Below, in pieces: positions 7,703 through 16,932 of a stretch of 26,727 bases of DNA (position 1 is its first letter; each line of letters opens with the position of its first letter). The DNA lies in assembly GCA_020026285.1 (NCBI GenBank), contig JAHHQS010000039.1:1-26727 (forward strand), written 5' to 3'. The notes under the pieces were generated by a model. That model worked only from the letters and a program-made list of their open reading frames with translations, had not been told where the DNA came from and searched no databases. This DNA is from Parabacteroides sp. GTDB taxonomy: Bacteria; Bacteroidota; Bacteroidia; Bacteroidales; Tannerellaceae. The position numbers and the translations under genes are program-made.

Positions 7703-9460
7703 TTATTCTTTTACGTCAACTTTCAAGCTCAATTCATCCAACTGAACATCGTCAATTGCTGAAGGAGCATCGATCATGACATCACGGCCTGAATTGTTCT
7801 TAGGGAATGCAATACAGTCGCGGATAGAATCTAATCCGGCGAACAATGATACCCAGCGATCCAGACCATAAGCCAAACCTCCATGAGGTGGTGCACCATA
7901 TTTGAATGCATTCATCAAGAAGCCGAACTGTTCCTGAGCTTTTTCTTCTGTAAAGCCCAGCAGTCTGAACATCTTGTCCTGCAACTGGCTTTCGTGGATA
8001 CGGATAGAACCGCCACCAACTTCAACACCATTGATAACCATATCGTATGCATTTGCTCTAACTGCACCTGGATCAGTATCCAATAAAGGAATATCTTCTG
8101 GTTTAGGAGAAGTAAACGGATGGTGCATTGCATAGAAACGCTGATCTTCTTCACTCCACTCAAACAATGGGAAGTCAACAACCCACAAACAAGCGAACTG
8201 ATTCTTATCACGCAAGCCTAACTGATCGGCTACATGCAAACGTAATTCGCAAAGCTGTTTACGAGTCTTCATGGCATCATCACCGGAAAGGATCAAAATC
8301 AAATCACCCGGCTTAGCATTGAAAGCGTCTTTCATCTGCTGCAAAACTTCCTGTGAATAGAATTTATCCACGCTCGACTTAACGTTTCCGTTTTCTTCAA
8401 CACGAGCATAAACCATACCCTTGGCACCAACCTGCGGACGTTTTACAAATTCTGTCAAAGCATCCAATTGTTTGCGAGTATATTTGGCTGCACCTTCTGC
8501 ACAGATACCTCCTACATAAGCAGCGTTGTCGAATACAGAGAAACCATGACCTTTCATGATATCCATCAGTTCGACGAACTTCATACCAAAACGCAAATCC
8601 GGCTTATCGCTACCATAGTATTTCATGGCATCCTGCCAAGTCATACGCAAGAAAGGATTTTTAATTTCGATACCGCGAATTGTCTTGAACAAATGTTTTG
8701 CCATTCCTTCAAACAAAGTGATTACATCTTCCTGTTCAACGAAACTCATTTCACAGTCGATCTGAGTAAATTCAGGCTGACGGTCGGCACGCAAATCTTC
8801 ATCTCGGAAGCATTTTACAATCTGGAAATAACGATCGAATCCAGAAACCATCAATAACTGTTTGAATGTCTGTGGAGACTGAGGCAATGCATAGAACTGT
8901 CCCGGATTCATACGAGAAGGAACAACAAAGTCACGAGCGCCTTCAGGAGTTGACTTAATCAACACTGGAGTTTCAATTTCCAGGAAACCTTGTTTATCCA
9001 AATAGCTACGTACTTCAAACGCCATCTTGTGACGAAGTTCCAGATTCTTACGAACGCATGAACGACGCAAATCCAAATAACGATACTTCATTCTCAAATC
9101 ATCACCACCATCTGTTTCATCTTCGATAGTGAATGGAGGAGTAATAGCTGTATTCAATACAACCAATTCAGAAACGACCAATTCGATATCGCCTGTTGGA
9201 ATATGAGGATTCTTGCTTGAACGTTCACGGACAGTACCTGTTACCTGGATAACGTATTCACGACCAAGTTTGTTTGCCTGCTCACATAAGTCTGCATTAT
9301 TTTCCTGATTAAAAACCAACTGAGTAATTCCGTAACGATCACGAAGATCGACGAATGTCATACCACCCATCTTACGAGTTCTCTGTACCCAACCAGCAAG
9401 TGTTACCACTAAACCTTCATCAGCTAACCGTAAGTTGCCACAAGTTCTAGTTCTATACAT
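7703..9460 (-). CDS. aspS: Aspartyl-tRNA synthetase
   Basis: The enzyme charges tRNA-Asp. The N-terminal OB-fold anticodon-binding domain includes [23 protein letters not shown]. Class II motif 2 is [23 protein letters not shown], and motif 3 is [16 protein letters not shown]. The bacterial GAD insertion domain lies between them. I place the start at the ATG at 9460 ([11 protein letters not shown]), giving 585 residues, the usual bacterial length. A longer frame opens at 9511, but its extra 17 residues resemble no AspRS, and that ATG lies inside the -7 promoter box (9509-9516), so it would not be transcribed. The gene is first in a unit with the NIF3-like and zinc-ribbon genes if the terminator at 7655-7690 leaks. 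Confidence 0.97.
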   Translation of the reverse strand: MYRTRTCGNLRLADEGLVVTLAGWVQRTRKMGGMTFVDLRDRYGITQLVFNQENNADLCEQANKLGREYVIQVTGTVRERSSKNPHIPTGDIELVVSELVVLNTAITPPFTIEDETDGGDDLRMKYRYLDLRRSCVRKNLELRHKMAFEVRSYLDKQGFLEIETPVLIKSTPEGARDFVVPSRMNPGQFYALPQSPQTFKQLLMVSGFDRYFQIVKCFRDEDLRADRQPEFTQIDCEMSFVEQEDVITLFEGMAKHLFKTIRGIEIKNPFLRMTWQDAMKYYGSDKPDLRFGMKFVELMDIMKGHGFSVFDNAAYVGGICAEGAAKYTRKQLDALTEFVKRPQVGAKGMVYARVEENGNVKSSVDKFYSQEVLQQMKDAFNAKPGDLILILSGDDAMKTRKQLCELRLHVADQLGLRDKNQFACLWVVDFPLFEWSEEDQRFYAMHHPFTSPKPEDIPLLDTDPGAVRANAYDMVINGVEVGGGSIRIHESQLQDKMFRLLGFTEEKAQEQFGFLMNAFKYGAPPHGGLAYGLDRWVSLFAGLDSIRDCIAFPKNNSGRDVMIDAPSAIDDVQLDELSLKVDVKE

Positions 9461-9508
9461 ATATAAAATTTTAAATCTTACAAATCCATCTACACTTGGT
9501 AGAACATG

Positions 9509-9542
9509 CAAAGATAATAACTCTTAACTAAATATTGTTCAA
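9509..9542 (-). promoter_or_regulatory. aspS promoter
   Basis: TATCTTTG (9516-9509, minus strand, followed by C) is a textbook Bacteroidetes -7 box. A TTG at 9542-9540 lies 23 nt upstream, slightly far. The predicted start near 9503 gives a leader of about 43 nt to the ATG at 9460. Confidence 0.75.
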
Positions 9543-9629
9543 TTTTTTATTTCTTTCTTCATTTCTGCTCTTATTTTGACAATAGATAAAAGTAAAATCA
9601 ATACTGAAAATTCATTGCTTTGTTTTACA

Positions 9630-9690
9630 AAAAAGGTCAAAGCTTTGCTGAAAAACTTTTGACGTTTTTACAAAAAGCTTTGACCTTTTT
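9630..9690 (-). terminator. Long hairpin terminator ending the mannosidase operon
   Basis: A perfect 17-bp stem (9630-9646 with 9674-9690, core AAGGTCAAAGCTTT) encloses a 27-nt loop that itself contains AAAAAC (9651-9656) facing GTTTTT (9664-9669). A/T runs on both stem ends make it usable in both directions. It is the main feature of the 305-bp gap 9461-9765. The rest of the gap is the aspS promoter and AT-rich sequence with no gene. Confidence 0.8.
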
Positions 9691-9765
9691 ATGATGATGT
9701 CCTGTTATTCGGCGAATATCAAAACATCAGTCATCAACTGAACTGATAAAACTGAAGTTTTCTTC

Positions 9766-12144
9766 CTAATATTTTTCAACAGGAGTATCTGTCATTTCAA
9801 CCTTTAACTTTCCACCAGAAACGACATCCTTGAATTTCACTTCAGGAACCGAAAGTTTCTTCCCATTCAAGACGTATTCCTTCACATATACATTCTGCTT
9901 ATTATTATTTGCAGCTTCAATGACGAATGTATCACCCGGATAATATTCTTTGTTAAGTTTGATAGTCACCTTATCAAACAAAGTACTGCCCAAACCAAAT
10001 TCAGGATTGATAGAGCCAAGACCTTTTACATCGAACATTCCTAAAGATGAAATAACATACCAAGCTCCTAACTGGCCCTGGTCTTCATCCTGTCCGTATC
10101 CATAACCATGAATACCATCTGTACCATAAAATTCATCCAGGATAGCACGGACCCATTTCTGAGTCAAAGCATATTTACCTGCCTGATTGAACAGCCATGA
10201 GATATGCAGGCAAGGCTGATTACCCTGATTGTAATAAGTCTGCAAACCGGCAAAGGCATTGATTGTCTTGCCTCCACTGAATATCTTATCCTGAGAGATA
10301 ATGAAAATACTATCCAGACGCTGCGTAAATTCTTCAGTACCCATTTTGGCTATCAAAGCTTTGGCATCATGAGGGACATAGAATGTATACTGGAAAGCGT
10401 TACCTTCCTGAAAACCTCTCCAGACCTGCATCGGATCAAAGTTTTCAATGAACTGGCCATTCTCCCATTTCGGATGAATCAAATTGGTCTTCTCATTATA
10501 TATACGCTCCCAACCTTTCGACAGATCCATCAATTGTTTGTAATCTTCCATCTTTCCTAATTCCTTTGCCATCTGCCCAACGGCATAAGCACCGAAAGAG
10601 TACTCCAATGTATGTGATGCAGAGAATCTCCAGGCTTCGTCAGGGTAAGAACCTTCATCCTTATGAGGGACATAACCATATTTAACGAACTGATCTGTAT
10701 CCAGTTTACCAGCCCCCATCGGACGATTCTTTCCGTCCAATTCATTCTTGCGAGCAGCAGCATAACCGGTTTCAATATCAAAATCTCTGATGCCACATAA
10801 GTAAGCAGCTGCAATAACATTCCCCAGCTGATTGGTTCCAACACCCGAAACATAACGGCTACAGGCTATTCCGTCTCCTAACCATCCACTATCTTTAAAG
10901 ACCTGCAGATGTGTACTCACATAATCAGAAAGATATTCAGGATAAGCCAAAGCCCATACCTGTACCAGATTCCATTGTCCTCCCCAGATTCCATCCGTAT
11001 TATAGAAAGAAAAGGCTGGTTCACCATTCTTCATTGGCAGTTGTCCCGGAGTTCCGTCATTTTTAGGATAAGCGCCATTGATATCACTGGCAAGTCCACG
11101 CCCCAATATCGCATGATAGAGCCCTGTATAAAATTTCACTTTGTCTTCTTTGACAGGAGTCTCTACACGAATACGTCCTAAATACGCTTCCCAAGTCTGA
11201 TGAGATGCTTCACGAGCCTGGTCGAAGGTCAATTTATCATTGTTCGTTTCCTTCTCTCTGTTCAAACGAGCATTATCGACCGATGTATAAGAAAGACCTA
11301 TTTTAGCAGTAACAGTTTCACCCGCCTTGGTATGATAAGTCAAATAAGCACCAGCACCAACACCTTTTACAGTTTTTTCTCCAGCTTTCACATCCTTCTT
11401 AATGAAAGTGCCAAATGAATCTGCCGGTTTATCCATCTTGGCTGAAAAATACATGGTAACTGTTGCACCATCCTGATACTTCTTGCTATATTCCGGCAGT
11501 GTTTTCACCCAGCCTTCAACCAATCCATTATCACAGATTGTTACTTCCGAATCGACTGCAGGTCCACTTTCTCCCTGACGATTACCGATATCAAACAACA
11601 CACGACTTTCCTTACTTTCAGGGAAGGTAAAACGTTGAAAGGCTACACGCCTGGTAGCAGTCAGTTCAGCCTTAATATTATAATCTTTCAATAAAACAGA
11701 ATAATATCCTGCGGTAGCCACTTCATCTGCATGATCAAAATCAGAACGATAGCCTTCTCCTTTTGAGCCGACCTTACCAGGAACCGTTTTTAACTCACCA
11801 ACGGTTGGCATCAACACAATACCTCCAACCTGGAACTCATGTAAACAAGGGAAACCCTCAATCGAAGTATCCCGATAATCATATCCGGTAGCTTCCCATC
11901 CTGATTTATTCCCTACACTGCCATTTGTTGCCGCAGCCGGTTTGGCCAAACCGAAAGGAAGTGCTCCCGGAGCGAAATGAAACCAACGACAATGTGCTGT
12001 ACCAATACGAGGTTCTACATACTGAGTCAATGATTCCATATGATTTTCCTCTTCAACGGGTTTATTCGAAGAAGAAGAACAACCAACCACAAAAAGACAG
12101 CTGACCATCGTCAAAACAGTCTTTATCTTTTTACCTGTATCCAT
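9766..12144 (-). CDS. GH92 alpha-mannosidase, lipoprotein (divergent type)
   Basis: GH92 enzymes are calcium-dependent, inverting exo-alpha-mannosidases. The signal peptide ends in the lipobox VVGC with Cys22, followed by Ser residues, so the protein is likely anchored in the outer membrane or facing the periplasm. The N-terminal GH92 beta-sandwich starts around residue 40 (YVEPRIGTA). The catalytic (alpha/alpha)6 domain holds WRGFQEGNAFQYTFYVPHD, with Glu580 as candidate acid, and GQDEDQGQLGAWYVISSLG, with Asp686 and Asp688 as candidate base residues (aligned by eye to the family). Its 792 residues are normal. It departs from common members in segments such as WGGQWNLVQVWALAYPEYL and in lacking the usual SAWY, so linkage preference cannot be guessed. 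It is last in the operon, two bases after the GH38 stop, and the 9630-9690 hairpin follows. Confidence 0.9.
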   Translation of the reverse strand: MDTGKKIKTVLTMVSCLFVVGCSSSSNKPVEEENHMESLTQYVEPRIGTAHCRWFHFAPGALPFGLAKPAAATNGSVGNKSGWEATGYDYRDTSIEGFPCLHEFQVGGIVLMPTVGELKTVPGKVGSKGEGYRSDFDHADEVATAGYYSVLLKDYNIKAELTATRRVAFQRFTFPESKESRVLFDIGNRQGESGPAVDSEVTICDNGLVEGWVKTLPEYSKKYQDGATVTMYFSAKMDKPADSFGTFIKKDVKAGEKTVKGVGAGAYLTYHTKAGETVTAKIGLSYTSVDNARLNREKETNNDKLTFDQAREASHQTWEAYLGRIRVETPVKEDKVKFYTGLYHAILGRGLASDINGAYPKNDGTPGQLPMKNGEPAFSFYNTDGIWGGQWNLVQVWALAYPEYLSDYVSTHLQVFKDSGWLGDGIACSRYVSGVGTNQLGNVIAAAYLCGIRDFDIETGYAAARKNELDGKNRPMGAGKLDTDQFVKYGYVPHKDEGSYPDEAWRFSASHTLEYSFGAYAVGQMAKELGKMEDYKQLMDLSKGWERIYNEKTNLIHPKWENGQFIENFDPMQVWRGFQEGNAFQYTFYVPHDAKALIAKMGTEEFTQRLDSIFIISQDKIFSGGKTINAFAGLQTYYNQGNQPCLHISWLFNQAGKYALTQKWVRAILDEFYGTDGIHGYGYGQDEDQGQLGAWYVISSLGMFDVKGLGSINPEFGLGSTLFDKVTIKLNKEYYPGDTFVIEAANNNKQNVYVKEYVLNGKKLSVPEVKFKDVVSGGKLKVEMTDTPVEKY

Positions 12145-12146
12145 AT

Positions 12147-14834
12147 TTATAATTTAAGTTTATACGTTTCAATTGCGTATTTTCCCAATCTGATTTCCTT
12201 GACAGTTTCCAATTCTTCTTCAATCAAATTCGTATGAATGATTTCTTTTGGTTTAACAGCCATCTGTAAATTTAAAACCTCTTCTTTATCTGAACAATTA
12301 TAGAGACGAACGATTAAAGAATTATCATCTTCACATTTTTTCAAAGCTGTCACTCTCACATTTGGATTTCCTGTACTCAGAAAAGAATAATCCTCTGGCA
12401 AGGCAGCGTTTTTATACTGTTCAGGATTTCGAACAATTAATAATGGAGCATTACCAGAAACACCTGCTTCTTCCCGACTCATACTTTCGGGAGCATGTGA
12501 TGTCAATGAAAATTTAAAAGAATGGTCACCAGGCTGGAAATAATCATTTCCCAGGTAATGACAACTCTTTCTTGAAGCCATTAAAATAGGTTGAAGAATT
12601 GTATAATCTACCGGATTGTCAGTTGGATCAATATAATCAGCTACAGCTACAGAAGAAGTTAAAGTAACAGCGGCTCTATCACCTTTCGCACTAATCCAAT
12701 TACCAATTCCTCTAGGATGCTGGTCCTCGTTTTTCTCGTAATAACGCTCTCCTGCCGCTCCCGGCATTTCATCTTTTCCTACCGTTAACGATCCGTAAGG
12801 AACTTCATAAGAGACTTCGGCCTTACCAAAGGCCAATGGCCACATCAAACGGAAATCACGGAACATAACGCCCTCCCAATTAACCAAATCGACATCCATA
12901 TCAATCCGTTTAATCTGGTGATAAACTCGTAATGTCTGTTCTACGATTGCATGACGAACAGGTGTACGCAGTTTATAGGAGACATAAACAGGACCATTAT
13001 CAACCAATGTCCAATTTCCTGCATGTAAAGAAGTTTTGTCGAAATCCTTCATATCCGGTTGTTGAACAGCATCAAACTCGCCGGCTCCATTACCTTCAGA
13101 ATGCATCGTGATAACCTCTCCTCCCAAGAATTTATCCGTATTTAATAAACCGACATTTTGCTCCTTATCAAATATCTGTCTAATACCTCCTTTAGTCAAC
13201 TCTATTTTATAATAAGGATTATCTATTACTTGATCGTTTGCATATAAAGTATTTTCTTTCGCTTCAGCAGGATTCACATAAAATGTTCTATAGCCTAAAG
13301 ATGGAACAGAAGGTGCAACAAAATGGAGGGTCGCTTTTTCTATAGATTTATCATCATAATAACTTATATCAGACAATTGGACCGGTAATGTTTTTCCTTG
13401 TACATCTTTTACCTCCAGTTGCTTTGCAAAACCTCGATCTAAAGAGATTTCGTAAGAAACAGGAACAGAACGCTCATACGACAAATAATTAAATAATACC
13501 ACTGGCTTTCCCTTAGATGGTTCGGTCTTGACCGAAGAAGCGATATAAGATATATCCTTCCCAATCATCTTCTCGGCTTCTGATAAAGCAAATTCAAACT
13601 TACGGCGGAATTCATTATCTGTCAAATCTCCTTTATTTCCTCCCATGCCATGATCCGGATAAATCTTAGCCTTCCAAGCATCATTTAAAAGAGATGTCGG
13701 ATATTGAGCAAATGAAGAAGAGAGCATCACCTTACATGAAGCCAACATTTCAGCTGCAGGTAACAACATATCTCCTTTTCTACTTGCCGTTATGGATTTC
13801 TCATGTGAAGGGCCATGAATATACAGCCATACATTAGGGCGTTCGCCCTGAGCTTCCGGAATATTCACTGTAGACTCGTCAAGTGCATTAAAGAAGTTAT
13901 CTGCCGTAGCATATTCAAACTTTGGCAGATTAATCTTTTCCCATTTTCTTTCGCCTTCTTTACGAATATATTTTACGTCATTCCATTTCTTTATGAACTT
14001 AGGAGTATTCGCAACCGGTTTCTGATCCCATAAGAACTCGTAATTCAACATTGCCGGCATAACTGTTTTTGCGTTCTTTACATCATTGTACTTGGTATAC
14101 CACAAAATAGACTCCTTTCCTAATTCCTTGACGGCAGCAGAATCTTCTTTTGCCATTACACTATAGAAATAGATATAATGGCCGGGAGAATAGGCTCTTA
14201 CTTTTGATCCGTCAGGAGCTTTCCAATAAAACAAACCACGCTGATGTCGGCTAAACACTAAATTATTAACTCCTGCCTTATACAAAATCTGTGGCATCTG
14301 AAGAGTTCGACCCGGAACATCAACATTGAAATAGGATAAAGTCTGATATCCATCAAATGTTTTCTTTAACCAACGAGTACCTAAGTAAAATTGACGAGCC
14401 AATGATTCGGATGCATACATTTCTTCATATGGCTGAACAAATGCCCCACCAATACAAATACGTCCTTCTTTAATATATTTGTCAAATAAGACTTTTGAAT
14501 CCGGATGGCGATGCAAATATTCCATCACTATAGAAGTCTGCTCAATATCCATTTTAAATGTAGGATCATCTTGCAAGCGCTTCAAAAAGGGAGTCAGCCA
14601 TAAAGTATCCCTATCGGCAATACAGGCATCAATATGGTTTAACCAAGCCAGATCCTGGTGAGTAGTTGTAAACAAATAGATTTTCCCTTTTCCCAATTGA
14701 GAATCTGAAAGATTTTTCAACAACTCATAAACATCCTTTTTACAAGTGAATAACTCTTTTTCGAACTGCGCCTTAGCAGAAAAGAAGGGAAGTAAACATA
14801 ATACTGGTAAAATTAATTTTTTCATGTTTTTCAT
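12147..14834 (-). CDS. GH38 alpha-mannosidase, exported (operon copy 2)
   Basis: GH38 enzymes are zinc-dependent retaining alpha-mannosidases. A signal peptide without lipobox (PVLCLLPFFSAKA, cut near residue 22) predicts a periplasmic enzyme. Zinc and catalytic residues by analogy with Golgi mannosidase II are His59 and Asp61 in THQDLAWL, Asp172 in FNVDVPGR as nucleophile and ligand, and His395 in YPDHGMGG. After the catalytic and three-helix domains, beta domains run to the C-terminus, which ends in IRLGKYAIETYKLKL. It overlaps the upstream GTPase gene by 4 bases (ATGA). A second in-frame ATG three codons on (14825) would also give a full signal peptide. It is a paralogue of the GH38 at 19197-22064, sharing HQD-AW, DVPGR and the IHTNLIE C-terminal region. 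Substrate is inferred from family only. Confidence 0.93.
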   Translation of the reverse strand: MKNMKKLILPVLCLLPFFSAKAQFEKELFTCKKDVYELLKNLSDSQLGKGKIYLFTTTHQDLAWLNHIDACIADRDTLWLTPFLKRLQDDPTFKMDIEQTSIVMEYLHRHPDSKVLFDKYIKEGRICIGGAFVQPYEEMYASESLARQFYLGTRWLKKTFDGYQTLSYFNVDVPGRTLQMPQILYKAGVNNLVFSRHQRGLFYWKAPDGSKVRAYSPGHYIYFYSVMAKEDSAAVKELGKESILWYTKYNDVKNAKTVMPAMLNYEFLWDQKPVANTPKFIKKWNDVKYIRKEGERKWEKINLPKFEYATADNFFNALDESTVNIPEAQGERPNVWLYIHGPSHEKSITASRKGDMLLPAAEMLASCKVMLSSSFAQYPTSLLNDAWKAKIYPDHGMGGNKGDLTDNEFRRKFEFALSEAEKMIGKDISYIASSVKTEPSKGKPVVLFNYLSYERSVPVSYEISLDRGFAKQLEVKDVQGKTLPVQLSDISYYDDKSIEKATLHFVAPSVPSLGYRTFYVNPAEAKENTLYANDQVIDNPYYKIELTKGGIRQIFDKEQNVGLLNTDKFLGGEVITMHSEGNGAGEFDAVQQPDMKDFDKTSLHAGNWTLVDNGPVYVSYKLRTPVRHAIVEQTLRVYHQIKRIDMDVDLVNWEGVMFRDFRLMWPLAFGKAEVSYEVPYGSLTVGKDEMPGAAGERYYEKNEDQHPRGIGNWISAKGDRAAVTLTSSVAVADYIDPTDNPVDYTILQPILMASRKSCHYLGNDYFQPGDHSFKFSLTSHAPESMSREEAGVSGNAPLLIVRNPEQYKNAALPEDYSFLSTGNPNVRVTALKKCEDDNSLIVRLYNCSDKEEVLNLQMAVKPKEIIHTNLIEEELETVKEIRLGKYAIETYKLKL

Positions 14835-16438
14835 ATTTCACTTTTTCGAACACCGCGTTTATAACAATTTTTCTTTTTACAGATCGCACAACCATATGGT
14901 TTCTTTTCGATATTAAAGCCAACACTTATCAATGAACTGACAGATTTTATAGGAAGCATCAGACTTGATTCATTCAATTCTACTCCACAGAAACGAGCCG
15001 GTAATAAAGAAAATAAAATTTGCTGCTCTGATACACTCCAGTCACAATAACCAGGACTATATGCATTGCTTATCTTCAGTTTCCATTTCCCGACCATTTT
15101 TCTTAAATTGATAACTCCATAAGAAACGATTGCTTCTACAAGAGCTGAGCCTATTGCATCTGCAATAAAAGAACTTATCATATCATCTGATGCCTGTTTT
15201 TCTTTCAACCAACAATCCAGTTCTGTACCAACAGAAGAAACCATCGATACGTAAAAATCGGCATCTTGCAAACTGTCATTTATAACTTGAGCCGGATGAA
15301 AATTCTTTCCTCCGATAACAAGATTCTGTTCGTCTATACGTTTCCCCGTTAAAAAGCGATAACCAAGACGCGGTTGACAAACTGATAAAGCCTCTTCTTT
15401 AAGCTGTTTAATCATTTCAATCATAAAAGGATCTGGTTCATTTCCTTTGTAACCCATATACCCAAACAACTCTTTATCCGAGATAACCAAATTTTCCGGT
15501 TTGCATTCAACTTCTTTTGCCTGAAGAAAATATGTTATCCATTCTTTGGGGGTCGAATCGGTACCCTTTTTCCACCAGACAGTCAAGAAGCCTTCTTCTT
15601 TACGAACATGATTTGACAGTTCTTTAAAAGAACATTCATTTCCTGCGAACTCAAAATCGAACCATTTTCCATTTGTATTACAGATCAATCCTTTTGCCCT
15701 CACAACGAGTGATCCGAAAATCTGATTCAATGCGACAAAGTTCGATTCAAAAAAAGGAATGTCAACCGGAGATTTTAATACGATCGTTTCATTCTCGAAC
15801 GTTGGCGAAACTATTTCCATAGAACAAGATGGTTTCTTAAAATTATTGATTGATTTTTCCATTTGTTTCCATTCTTTATCATCCAATCTTCGATAATCAT
15901 CTATAATGGTCAATGATGGCTGACAGACCAACAAATCTGTTTTTATAGTCATTAATTTTTCCGCATCGACTCTTTCTGCTTTTGTCAAGAAAAGGACAGA
16001 TGAAAGATAAAACTGACGACGATAAAATAGAGGGTTCAGTCTCATTAACAAATCATACATTGTTACATCCAATAAGGATATAGTACCTGACAATTCTAAA
16101 TTAGGAATATTGAACAACTCTCCCAACGAAGCTAAACCTGAAGGTTCGATCAATATTATATCGGGAGCAAAACATTGCTTGATTTCATTTATAGCATCAA
16201 CTAACTTTAAACGAAGTGAACAGCAAATACATCCTGCCTCCATATTCACAACATTAAAATTTTTTGACTGTAAAACTACACCATCTACAGACTCTTTTCC
16301 GGATTCATTTTCCAAAACAACTACTTTTTTATCTTTTAGCCGATAGGATAAAAGATAATTAATTAAAGTAGTTTTTCCACTTCCTAAAAAGCCCCATATT
16401 ACATATGTTTTCGTGTTAGAACAAAACTCCTTCCTCAT
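14831..16438 (-). CDS. CobW/G3E GTPase fused to a MetH-activation-like corrinoid reactivation domain
   Basis: The 535-residue cytosolic protein has two halves. Residues 1 to about 310 are a CobW-type G3E GTPase: P-loop GFLGSGKT (16-23), the family metal motif GCICC (69-73), IEPSG (97-101) and TKAERVD (152-158) as the guanine-specificity region. A CobW C-terminal-like part follows (AKGLICNTNGKWFDFEFAG). Residues about 320-530 match the vitamin B12-dependent methionine synthase activation-domain family seen as separate proteins beside corrinoid methyltransferases: GYMGYKGNEPDPF, a helical middle, SPGYCDWSVSEQQILFSLL (461-479) and LMLPIKSVSSLISVG. It ends with CxxCx4C (Cys517, Cys520, Cys525), a possible metal or iron-sulfur site. 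I infer GTP-driven reactivation or metal/cofactor loading of a corrinoid protein. It overlaps the cupin and GH38 genes by 4 bases each. No corrinoid protein is seen nearby. Confidence 0.82.
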   Translation of the reverse strand: MRKEFCSNTKTYVIWGFLGSGKTTLINYLLSYRLKDKKVVVLENESGKESVDGVVLQSKNFNVVNMEAGCICCSLRLKLVDAINEIKQCFAPDIILIEPSGLASLGELFNIPNLELSGTISLLDVTMYDLLMRLNPLFYRRQFYLSSVLFLTKAERVDAEKLMTIKTDLLVCQPSLTIIDDYRRLDDKEWKQMEKSINNFKKPSCSMEIVSPTFENETIVLKSPVDIPFFESNFVALNQIFGSLVVRAKGLICNTNGKWFDFEFAGNECSFKELSNHVRKEEGFLTVWWKKGTDSTPKEWITYFLQAKEVECKPENLVISDKELFGYMGYKGNEPDPFMIEMIKQLKEEALSVCQPRLGYRFLTGKRIDEQNLVIGGKNFHPAQVINDSLQDADFYVSMVSSVGTELDCWLKEKQASDDMISSFIADAIGSALVEAIVSYGVINLRKMVGKWKLKISNAYSPGYCDWSVSEQQILFSLLPARFCGVELNESSLMLPIKSVSSLISVGFNIEKKPYGCAICKKKNCYKRGVRKSEI

Positions 16439-16854
16439 TTTAATTTAGCTGCAATATCTTGATATAATCTTTGCTTTTCCTCTTCATTCAATAATTTGTA
16501 ATCGCAATCATGTTTATGTGTATATGATTTTTCTACAATAATCATTTCTGCATCCTTATCCATTGCGATATTATGCCAAACACCTGCAGGAATGTTATAA
16601 GTAACTCCTGGTTTCATATTTACACACTCAAATTGCATTTCCTGAATATCAGCGGCAATCAACACGGCTTTTCCTTTGAATAATATAAAAACTTCATCTG
16701 TTGACTGATGTACTTCTACATTATCAATGTCATCAAAACCATGTTTGGGCAGATAATTCAATTGCGCAACCTGCCAACCTTCTCTAATTAAAAAAGGATT
16801 ATAACCTTCTTTCTCATGGTAATATTTCTCAATCATCATTAATGTATCAAACAT
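16435..16854 (-). CDS. Small single-domain cupin protein
   Basis: The 139-residue cytosolic protein is a single RmlC-like cupin barrel. The first cupin motif includes VHQSTDEVFILFKGKAVLI, giving His49 and Glu54. The second is YNIPAGVWHNI with His94, so a metal site is possible though one usual histidine of motif 1 is missing. The C-terminal tail is Lys/Glu/Asp-rich and helical. Small cupins of this kind may bind or isomerise sugars or sense metabolites. The exact role cannot be assigned. Its stop overlaps the start of the CobW fusion gene (ATGA), and it sits 78 bases after the UroD-like gene, so it is embedded in the putative methyl-transfer block. The start at 16854 is the first ATG. A second (MMIEK, codon 6) is possible. 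Confidence 0.8.
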   Translation of the reverse strand: MFDTLMMIEKYYHEKEGYNPFLIREGWQVAQLNYLPKHGFDDIDNVEVHQSTDEVFILFKGKAVLIAADIQEMQFECVNMKPGVTYNIPAGVWHNIAMDKDAEMIIVEKSYTHKHDCDYKLLNEEEKQRLYQDIAAKLK

Positions 16855-16932
16855 AAAAATTAAACATATATTCTCCTGTTCTATTTTTCTTGTCTATTCT
16901 ACGTCTTCTTCCGGATTTTTGCCATCTTCCAT

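Noticed and set aside
8468..8857. 129-codon plus-strand ORF opposite aspS
   Set aside because: It is an antisense shadow of a conserved synthetase gene.
9461..9511. Longer AspS start at 9511
   Set aside because: The ATG lies within the promoter -7 box, and the extra 17 residues are not seen in the family.
16894..16932. 12-residue ORF (MEDGKNPEEDVE) starting directly after the UroD-like stop (TGAATG)
   Set aside because: The UroD-like protein already has normal length. A frame this short is probably chance, and I see no sign of a frameshift.
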